NCBI GenBank assembly: GCA_012837565.1
Contig: DUQY01000267.1
Span: 1-11,830, forward strand
Length of the DNA: 11,830 nt
DNA from: Bacteroidales bacterium
Lineage (GTDB): Bacteria; Bacteroidota; Bacteroidia; Bacteroidales; P3
Direction: 5' to 3'
In this document: in pieces, positions 6,779 through 11,830 of the stretch
How the letters are laid out: each line of letters opens with the position of its first letter
Numbering within the stretch: the first letter of the stretch is position 1
Notes under the pieces: generated by a model
What the model saw: only the letters and a program-made list of their open reading frames with translations
What the model was told of the DNA's origin: nothing
Database searches by the model: none
Program-made: the position numbers and the translations under genes

Positions 6779-7933
6779 ATGAATACGTTTCAAGAAAATT
6801 TACAAAAAGCTGTTTATGAAATAACTAAAGTGTCAGAAATTATAATTGCATCTGATAAAGCCTCACAGTTAGATATAGATATTTTGCTTGAAAGACTAAG
6901 AAAAGCCTATGATGTTGCAATTTCGTTTGAAACAGAGAAACAAGAAATTCTTTTTCAAGCTCCAATAATTATTGAGAAGATAGAAAAAGAACCAGAGTAT
7001 AAAGAGATTTTGGTTGAAGAGGTTGAAAAAGAAGAAGAGGTTGAAAAGGAAATTGAGAAAGAGGTTGCTCCTGAAGAAGTTCCTGAAATTATAATCGAAG
7101 AAGAGGAAAAAGAGATAGAACAGGAAGAAGAAGAGTTTGAGAAAGATGAGGAAGCAATAATTAATGAGAAGATTGAAGAACTTATTGAAGAGATCAAGGA
7201 GGAGGTTAAAGAAATTGAAAAAGAGATAATTGAAGAAAAGATTGAGCTTTTTGAACAAAGGTCTGCTTCAAAGCAAATTATAATTGAACCTCAAATGCTT
7301 TTCGATACAGAAACACAAGAGGAAGAAGAAACTAAAGAAGATATAGTTAAGGAAGTTAAGATAGTTGAAACCCCTTCTGTTCTTAAATATTTGAATGAAC
7401 AAATGCCAAAGAACAATGAAGTAGGTCAAATGTTTGAGAAAAAAGAAATAGAACTTATTCCTAACAAACCAATTGTTCAAGATATCCAAGAGAAAGAGAT
7501 AGAAATTGAAATGCCTCATATTGAAATGCCATTGGAAGAGAAGTCGCAGCAAGAAAAGCTTGTGATTGAGAAGCCGATAACTATAAGCAATCAAAACTCA
7601 ACAACAATAGGAGAGAGATATACTCAAAACAAATCTGTTTTTGATAATATTTCAAATTCAGTAAATAAGGGAGATATTGCTTCACGTTTCAAATCGAATA
7701 ATTTTGACCTTAGAACAGCAATTGGAGTTAATGAGAAATTTATGTTTATTAATGATTTGTTTTCAGGGAATTTACGTCAATACACAGAATTTATTCAAAA
7801 GCTAAATGATGCAGATTCTTTAGAAGGAGCTAACCAAATCCTTAATAGAACAAAAGAAGAAAAAGGTTGGATAGCAAACTCATTGCCTTATACAACACTT
7901 CACGAAATTATGATAAAAAAGTTTCATTATTAA
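6779..7933 (+). CDS. Glu/Lys-rich coiled-coil-type protein with compact C-terminal domain, function unknown
   Basis: This is a 384-residue protein without signal peptide or membrane segment, so probably cytoplasmic. Residues 1-50 form an amphipathic helical region (QENLQKAVYEITKVSEIIIA). Residues ~64-162 are extremely rich in Glu and Lys (EVEKEEEVEKEIEKE and similar), compatible with a long helix or coiled coil or with disorder. Residues ~163-300 are low-complexity linker. Residues ~305-384 form a globular-looking domain, with FDLRTAIGVNEKFMFINDLFSGNLRQY and later WIANSLPYTTLHEIMIKKFHY. I recall similar 'AIG-NEKF-FI-LF' tails in unnamed Bacteroidota proteins, but no family with known function. 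The gene is 20 bp ahead of a SpoIIE-type phosphatase on the same strand, so they are likely co-transcribed. A regulatory or scaffold role with the phosphatase is inference. The skewed base composition (purine-rich coding strand) follows from GAA/GAG/AAA codons. Confidence 0.88.
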   Translation: MNTFQENLQKAVYEITKVSEIIIASDKASQLDIDILLERLRKAYDVAISFETEKQEILFQAPIIIEKIEKEPEYKEILVEEVEKEEEVEKEIEKEVAPEEVPEIIIEEEEKEIEQEEEEFEKDEEAIINEKIEELIEEIKEEVKEIEKEIIEEKIELFEQRSASKQIIIEPQMLFDTETQEEEETKEDIVKEVKIVETPSVLKYLNEQMPKNNEVGQMFEKKEIELIPNKPIVQDIQEKEIEIEMPHIEMPLEEKSQQEKLVIEKPITISNQNSTTIGERYTQNKSVFDNISNSVNKGDIASRFKSNNFDLRTAIGVNEKFMFINDLFSGNLRQYTEFIQKLNDADSLEGANQILNRTKEEKGWIANSLPYTTLHEIMIKKFHY

Positions 7934-7953
7934 TTCAATCATAATTATTGACA

Positions 7954-9144
7954 ATGGATAAAAAGTATTATGTTGAAGTAGCATCAAATCAAAGGAATCA
8001 TATTGGGGAATATATTTGTGGAGATATGTTCCTTTCAAAAAGATTTAAGGGAGAGGGGCGTTTGATATCTGTTTTGGCAGATGGTATGGGACATGGTGTT
8101 AAGGCTAATGTTTTGGCAACACTAACAGCAACAATGTCTCTTAGTTTTGCCGAGGAACATAAAGACCCTCAAACAATTGGAGATATAATCATTAAGACTC
8201 TTCCTGTTTGTAGTGAGAGGAAGATGAGTTATGCAACTTTTACCATTGTTGATGTTGATAACGGAGAGGTAACAATATTGGAATACGACAACCCTCCATG
8301 TTTAGTGTTTAGGGGAGCTAATCTTCTTGAGCTCGAATGGCAAAAACTTAGGCTTGAGAATGCTGATGATTTGGGAAGAAGTCAGGAGATAAGTGTTTGT
8401 AAGTTTATACCAGAAAAAGAAGATAGAATAATTTTTATTTCAGATGGGGTAACTCAGTCTGGAATGGGTTCACAAGACTTTATGCTTGGTTGGACTCATG
8501 AAAGATATATAGATTTTCTTAGAGACACCATATTCCATGACAGACATATTTCAGCCTTTAAGCTTGCTCAAAGAGTGGTTAATAAGGCTTATGCAAATGA
8601 TAATTTTAGAGCAAAAGACGATACTTCTTGTGGGGTGATTTATTTCAGAGATCCAAGAAGAATGATAATTGCAACAGGACCTCCTTTCGATAAGGAAAGT
8701 GATAGGGAATATGCACATAAAATCATGAGTTTTGGTGGACCTAAGGTTATTTGTGGAGCAACAACAACAGATATTATTTCACGAGAAATGGGTATTAAGG
8801 TTGAAGATAATTTTGAAGCAACCGACCCAACCCTACCTCCAATGTCAAAAATGGAAGGCATAGATTTAGTTACTGAGGGCATCTTAACTCTTAACAAAGT
8901 TGTAACAATTCTTTCCAACCACACAGAGTCAACAATGAACCTAAGGAATGGACCAGCAGATGAAATTATTAAACTACTATTGAATAGTGATGAAATAGTT
9001 ATAATGGTTGGTACACAAATAAATAACGCTCATCATGACCCAACAATAGGAATAGAAATTGAGATTAGAAGAACAACAATTAGGAGATTAGAAGAGGTGC
9101 TGGAAAAGAAATTTATGAAGGAAGTAATTGTAGAATACATATAA
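7954..9144 (+). CDS. SpoIIE-family (PP2C-like) serine/threonine phosphatase with uncharacterised C-terminal domain
   Basis: From the ATG at 7954 the protein has 396 residues; an in-frame TTG six bases earlier is a less likely start. Residues ~5-232 form a PPM/SpoIIE phosphatase domain. Metal-binding acidic motifs are visible: CGDMF (Asp24), LADGMGHG (Asp43-Gly44), FISDGVTQSG (Asp164) and KDDTSCGVIYF (Asp222/Asp223). This family uses two metal ions to remove phosphate from Ser/Thr, often in partner-switching regulation. No PAS, GAF, HAMP or membrane segment precedes the catalytic domain. Residues ~240-396 are a separate domain with FGGPKVICGATTTDIISREMG and MEGIDLVTEGILTL. I recall this tail from SpoIIE-type phosphatases beside [FeFe]-hydrogenase gene clusters, but no hydrogenase gene is visible here. 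It lies 20 bp after the Glu-rich gene. The substrate is unknown; no anti-sigma or STAS antagonist is seen in the window. Confidence 0.9.
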   Translation: MDKKYYVEVASNQRNHIGEYICGDMFLSKRFKGEGRLISVLADGMGHGVKANVLATLTATMSLSFAEEHKDPQTIGDIIIKTLPVCSERKMSYATFTIVDVDNGEVTILEYDNPPCLVFRGANLLELEWQKLRLENADDLGRSQEISVCKFIPEKEDRIIFISDGVTQSGMGSQDFMLGWTHERYIDFLRDTIFHDRHISAFKLAQRVVNKAYANDNFRAKDDTSCGVIYFRDPRRMIIATGPPFDKESDREYAHKIMSFGGPKVICGATTTDIISREMGIKVEDNFEATDPTLPPMSKMEGIDLVTEGILTLNKVVTILSNHTESTMNLRNGPADEIIKLLLNSDEIVIMVGTQINNAHHDPTIGIEIEIRRTTIRRLEEVLEKKFMKEVIVEYI

Positions 9145-9158
9145 AATTTATACCTTTG
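9128..9158 (+). promoter_or_regulatory. Bacteroidota-type promoter (-33 TTG, -7 TACCTTTG) for the Sel1 genes
   Basis: TACCTTTG at 9151-9158 matches TAnnTTTG exactly and continues into the common ...TTTGC form. A TTG at 9128-9130 lies 20 bp upstream, the usual spacing. The -33 element is inside the last codons of the phosphatase gene. Transcription would start near 9165, about 45 bp before the ATG at 9212. No terminator is seen between the phosphatase gene and this promoter, so some read-through is likely. Confidence 0.65.
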
Positions 9159-9211
9159 CCTTTCATTATTTTAAGAGATATTATTAAACAGAGAATAAAA
9201 CTAAAATAGAA

Positions 9212-9790
9212 ATGATAAAAAAATCAATATTTTATCTATTAATCGCATTAAGCACAACGGCCTTTTCACAAACTTATATCAGAGATGCAGAGCTTGGGGA
9301 CAAAAATGCCCAATATCGCTTGGGAAGGATGTACGAAAGAGCTGATAGGATGCCAAAAGATATTGCAAAATCACTTTACTGGTATGCGCTAGCTGCAGAA
9401 CAAGATCAGCCTCAAGCTATTCAAGCTTTGGCTGAGCACTATTTTTACGGACATGAGGTTGATCGTAAACCTCGTTTGGCTCTAACTCTTTTTCAAAGAA
9501 GTGCAGAGTTTAAAAACATTGAAGCATATTACTGCCTTGGTGAAATGTACTTTTATGGTCAAGGAACGACACAAGACTACAAACAAGCTTTCAATTGGTA
9601 TAAGAAAGCAGCAGATGAAGGAAACCTTGCAAAGGCACAGTATAAGATTGGTGAATTGCTATTTGAAGGAATCTATGTTAAGCAAGATAAGGCAATGGGA
9701 ATAAACTATATTAAGCTAGCTTTCCAAAATGGTTATCCAAAAGCTTATGAATATTGGACTGAACAAGAAATGTGGAAATACGAAAAATAA
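9212..9790 (+). CDS. Exported Sel1-repeat (TPR-like) protein
   Basis: This 192-residue protein has a signal peptide (MIKKSIFYLLIALSTTAFSQ, cleavage near residue 20), so it is predicted periplasmic or secreted; there is no lipobox Cys. The mature part is nearly all Sel1-like repeats of ~36 residues: ~25-64 (GDKNAQYRLGRMYERADRMP, then AKSLYWYALAAEQ), ~65-101, ~102-138 (AYYCLGEMYFYGQGTTQDYK, then AFNWYKKAADEGN) and ~140-176. These fold as paired helices that bind other proteins; no catalytic role is expected. A promoter stands 50 bp upstream, and a second, larger Sel1 protein follows after 13 bp, so the two are probably co-transcribed. A role in envelope stress, assembly or signalling scaffolding is possible, but nothing in the sequence identifies the partner. 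Confidence 0.92.
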   Translation: MIKKSIFYLLIALSTTAFSQTYIRDAELGDKNAQYRLGRMYERADRMPKDIAKSLYWYALAAEQDQPQAIQALAEHYFYGHEVDRKPRLALTLFQRSAEFKNIEAYYCLGEMYFYGQGTTQDYKQAFNWYKKAADEGNLAKAQYKIGELLFEGIYVKQDKAMGINYIKLAFQNGYPKAYEYWTEQEMWKYEK

Positions 9791-9803
9791 ACAATAGCAA
9801 CAT

Positions 9804-10883
9804 ATGAAAAGAACACTAGTCTTTTTAACATTAATACTTTTCTTCTCATCTTTAGCTTTTTCTCAAAACTTAGAGCAGAAGGCTAAGATAGGGAACGTTC
9901 AGGCTATGCATGACTTAGGAAAAGAATATTATTCAGGAATAGGACGATTACAAAACAAAGCCAGCGCTTTAACTTGGTTTGAAAGAGCTGCAAACAAAAA
10001 TCATATTGAATCAATGTACTGCACAGCCCAAATGTATGACAAGGGAGAAAGCACGAAGGTTGATTTAAGAAAAGCATTTAATTTTTATCTTCTTGCAGCA
10101 GAAAAAGGGCATTTTGCATCTCAATTAATTGTTGCGCAAAAACTAGAAAAAGGGGAGGGCGTAACAAAAAGTAATAGTAGAGCTTATTTATGGTATAGGG
10201 TATGTGCAGAAAGAGATGAAATGCTTGCTTGTAGGAAGCTGGGGGACTATTTCAAAGAAGGAAAAGTTGTTCCAAAGGATCATTCTCAAGCAAAGTTTTG
10301 GTATGAGAAAGCAGTTGAGCAAAACGATGTTGAAGCAAAAGCATCCTTAGCTTATTTATATATTACTGATGAGGGAATAGCTCCAAACTTTCAAAAAGCC
10401 AAGGAATTAAATCAAGAACCTTTAAAAGAACTAATACCTACATCGTTTTTTGTTGAAGGAATGATCAATAAATATGAAGCAGGAGAAGCTAATAAGAAAG
10501 CTGCTTTTGAATATTTTCTTAAATCAAAACAATTTGGCATAGAACAATCTAACTATCATCTTGCAATGATGTACTATAATGGAGAAGGAACTCCAAAAAA
10601 CATATCTCAGGCATTGAAAATAATGGAAACCCTTCCTTCATATTATGATAATGAGATTGGATACATAATAGCAAATGCATATAAGAATGGCGAAGGAGTT
10701 GAAGTGGATGAAGCAAAAGCAATTGAAAACTATAAAAAGTCAGCTAATGCAGACAATGTTGAGGCATGTAGAGCTTTGGCTGAAATATATAAAGCAGGTT
10801 GGGGAGTTAAAAAGGATATAAAAGAATCAAGAGCTTGGCAGCAAAAGGCTGATATGCTAGAAGTCCCTATTTATAAAAGATAG
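9804..10883 (+). CDS. Exported multi-Sel1-repeat protein
   Basis: This is a 359-residue protein with a signal peptide ending in SLAFSQ (residues 1-21) and about nine Sel1-like repeats filling the rest. Clear units lie at ~27-64, 67-102, 103-138, 139-175, 247-283, 284-317 and 318-350, with typical cores such as LGKEYYSGIG, LAMMYYNGEGTPKN, IANAYKNGEGVEVD and LAEIYKAGWGVKKD. The stretch ~176-246 is less regular, with one shortened repeat at ~215-246 (EANKKAAFEYFLKSKQFG). There is no membrane helix after the signal peptide and no enzymatic motif. It is 13 bp after the smaller Sel1 gene and shares its N-terminal pattern, suggesting duplication. A periplasmic protein-binding scaffold is the likeliest role; the partner is unknown. 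The downstream phosphohexomutase gene starts 54 bp later with no terminator or promoter visible between them. Confidence 0.92.
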   Translation: MKRTLVFLTLILFFSSLAFSQNLEQKAKIGNVQAMHDLGKEYYSGIGRLQNKASALTWFERAANKNHIESMYCTAQMYDKGESTKVDLRKAFNFYLLAAEKGHFASQLIVAQKLEKGEGVTKSNSRAYLWYRVCAERDEMLACRKLGDYFKEGKVVPKDHSQAKFWYEKAVEQNDVEAKASLAYLYITDEGIAPNFQKAKELNQEPLKELIPTSFFVEGMINKYEAGEANKKAAFEYFLKSKQFGIEQSNYHLAMMYYNGEGTPKNISQALKIMETLPSYYDNEIGYIIANAYKNGEGVEVDEAKAIENYKKSANADNVEACRALAEIYKAGWGVKKDIKESRAWQQKADMLEVPIYKR

Positions 10884-10937
10884 TAAAAGGAAATAACAAA
10901 ACTAAGAAAAGACAACAAACTCTAAACTCTAAAGATT

Positions 10938-11830
10938 ATGGCAAAAATAGATAATATAGCAAAAAAAAATGCAGAACAATGGCTATCAAGCAAGGCTATA
11001 GACCAAAATACAAAAGACATCATTATTGATATGATGGCTAATGATATTGAGAACTTCAATGAATCTTTCTATCGCAATTTAGAGTTTGGAACAGGAGGAC
11101 TTAGAGGTATAATGGGCATTGGCACCAATAGGATGAACCAATACACTATTGCAATGGCTACTCAAGGTTTTGTTAACTATATCATCAAGTCAAATCCCAG
11201 CAAAGAAATAAAAACTGTTATTGCTTTTGACAATAGAAATAACAGTAAAGAGTTTTCTCTAATAGCTGCAAGGGTTATGGCTGCAAACGGATTTAAAGTT
11301 AGTCTTTTTAAAGAATTAAGACCAACGCCTGTTTTAAGTTTTGCAGTTCGTCACTTGAGTTGCGATGCAGGAGTTATGGTAACGGCCTCACATAACCCAA
11401 AAGAATATAATGGATACAAGGCATATTGGAATGATGGAGGGCAATTAGTTAGTCCTCACGACGACCTAGTTATTCAAGAAGTAATTAAGATTAGTGATTA
11501 CTCACAGGTTAAGCTTCAAGAGAACGATAATAACATTACAATAATAGATAATACATTTGATAAGATTTACTTTGATGAGGTATTAAAGTTAAGTCTAAAC
11601 CAAGACTTAGTCAAAAAGCATTCAGATATTAAGATTTGCTATACCCCACTGCATGGAACAGGAATAACAATGGTTCCAAAAGCACTGGACTTATTTGGTT
11701 TTAAGAATATTCATATTGTTAAGGAGCAAGCCGTGGTTGATGGTAATTTCCCAACTGCAAAAAGTCCTAATCCAGAAGAACAATCTGAATGCTTTTTGAC
11801 TAAGTCTTGGTTTAGACTTAACTTTAATAC
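10938..11830 (+). CDS. Phosphoglucomutase/phosphomannomutase (alpha-D-phosphohexomutase), 3'-incomplete and disrupted at the end
   Basis: The visible product (~297 residues) starts MAKIDNIAKKNAEQWLSS, and the frame is open to the window end. It matches the N-terminal half of the ~580-residue phosphohexomutases that interconvert hexose 1- and 6-phosphates. Signatures are LEFGTGGLRGIMGIGTNRMN (48-67), AFDNRNNS (96-103) and the catalytic phosphoserine loop TASHNPKEYNGYK with Ser151. The domain 2 stretch CYTPLHGTG (234-242) and VVDGNFPTAKSPNPEEQ (266-282) follow. After residue ~284 the sequence no longer resembles the family: the expected helix leading to the metal-binding DPDxDR loop is replaced by CFLTKSWFRLNFN. 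That tail is encoded by an exact reverse-complement copy of 11580-11627, so the real gene is supported only to about 11789. Whether it prefers glucose or mannose cannot be told from this half. Confidence 0.9.
   Translation, partial: MAKIDNIAKKNAEQWLSSKAIDQNTKDIIIDMMANDIENFNESFYRNLEFGTGGLRGIMGIGTNRMNQYTIAMATQGFVNYIIKSNPSKEIKTVIAFDNRNNSKEFSLIAARVMAANGFKVSLFKELRPTPVLSFAVRHLSCDAGVMVTASHNPKEYNGYKAYWNDGGQLVSPHDDLVIQEVIKISDYSQVKLQENDNNITIIDNTFDKIYFDEVLKLSLNQDLVKKHSDIKICYTPLHGTGITMVPKALDLFGFKNIHIVKEQAVVDGNFPTAKSPNPEEQSECFLTKSWFRLNFN
11580..11627 (+). repeat. Inverted repeat arm 1 (source copy inside the phosphohexomutase gene)
   Basis: These 48 bases are in frame in the phosphohexomutase gene and encode about 16 residues around LKLSLNQDLVKKHSD. 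They are the exact reverse complement of 11783-11830. The arms are separated by 155 bp (11628-11782). Because this copy preserves a family-like protein sequence, I take it as the genuine one. Confidence 0.97.
11783..11830 (-). other. Inverted repeat arm 2: probable chimeric contig end
   Basis: The last 48 bases are a perfect reverse complement of 11580-11627, and the match runs to the final base. It begins at AATCTGA (11783-11789), where the protein still reads plausibly (EEQSE), then turns the mutase into non-homologous sequence. An inverted copy of a nearby segment with the intervening bases skipped, joined at a short shared sequence, is the classic form of chimeras made in multiple displacement amplification, and also of foldback reads. 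A real inverted duplication is possible but less likely. Confidence 0.85.

Noticed and set aside
7013..7260. Long purine-rich tract on the plus strand that could suggest triplex (H-DNA) structure.
   Set aside because: It is interrupted by many pyrimidines and is fully explained by Glu/Lys codons; there is no long mirror repeat.
6896..7594. Long open frames on the minus strand opposite the Glu-rich gene (Phe/Leu-rich or Ser-rich translations).
   Set aside because: They mirror the GAA/GAG/AAA codons of the real gene (reverse complement TTC/CTC/TTT and similar) and have low-complexity translations without any family features.
7948..7953. TTG start codon for the phosphatase, two codons before the ATG.
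   Set aside because: The ATG at 7954 follows immediately and gives the natural start MDKKYYVEVASNQ; nothing favours TTG.
10919..10932. Direct repeat CTCTAAA x2 just before the phosphohexomutase start.
   Set aside because: Only two 7-bp copies in AT-rich DNA; no match to a known site, compatible with chance.
10884..10937. Possible separate promoter for the phosphohexomutase gene.
   Set aside because: No TAnnTTTG or TTG pair is visible in the 54-bp gap; read-through from the Sel1 promoter is simpler.
11802..11820. Small hairpin (TAAGTCT / AGACTTA) near the window end that could look like a terminator or recombination site.
   Set aside because: The same palindrome lies inside the coding copy at ~11590-11609, has a 7-bp AT-rich stem and no following T-run; it is carried along by the inverted copy.
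11783..11830. Natural frameshift, pseudogene or alternative C-terminus in the phosphohexomutase.
   Set aside because: The odd tail is an exact reverse-complement copy of upstream sequence, so a rearranged or chimeric end explains it better than point decay.

Overview
The window looks like chromosomal DNA from a member of the Bacteroidota, probably Bacteroidales-like. The evidence is an AT-rich composition, two proteins with the CHU_C / type B C-terminal sorting domain of the type IX secretion system (T9SS), promoter elements of the Bacteroidota type (TAnnTTTG), weak Shine-Dalgarno sequences, and signal peptides ending in the typical 'FSQ'. I cannot name the species.

Layout. (1) Positions 2-1297, plus strand: the 3' part of a large secreted multi-Ig-domain protein with a CHU_C tail. 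It converges on (2) a minus-strand run, and a strong hairpin at 1326-1362 between them can terminate both directions. The minus-strand run, read right to left, is lipB (octanoyltransferase), then pyrF (orotidine 5'-phosphate decarboxylase), then a 1193-residue modular T9SS cargo protein. lipB and pyrF are 7 bp apart, and pyrF overlaps the cargo gene by 8 bp, so this looks like one transcription unit. (3) A divergent intergenic region (6485-6778) holds a minus-strand promoter element for lipB and an A-tract-rich array of 21-bp tandem repeats. (4) On the plus strand follow a Glu/Lys-rich protein of unknown function with a compact conserved-looking C-terminal domain, and a SpoIIE/PP2C-type phosphatase with an uncharacterised C-terminal domain. 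(5) A good Bacteroidota promoter (9128-9158) then leads into two exported Sel1-repeat proteins and the start of a phosphoglucomutase/phosphomannomutase gene.

How the genes relate. lipB (lipoate attachment), pyrF (UMP synthesis) and the phosphohexomutase are housekeeping genes. The two CHU_C proteins are predicted surface or secreted proteins. The Glu-rich protein and the phosphatase form a probable two-gene signalling unit. The two Sel1 proteins are predicted periplasmic scaffolds, possibly from duplication.

Most notable structural observation. The last 48 bases (11783-11830) are an exact reverse complement of 11580-11627 inside the same phosphohexomutase gene, and the match runs to the last base of the window. 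It replaces the expected protein sequence after residue ~284. This is most simply an inverted chimera at a contig end (amplification or assembly artefact), not biology. I found no convincing new defence, mobile or RNA system. The best candidates for undescribed biology are the Glu-rich protein / phosphatase pair and the 21-bp repeat array.
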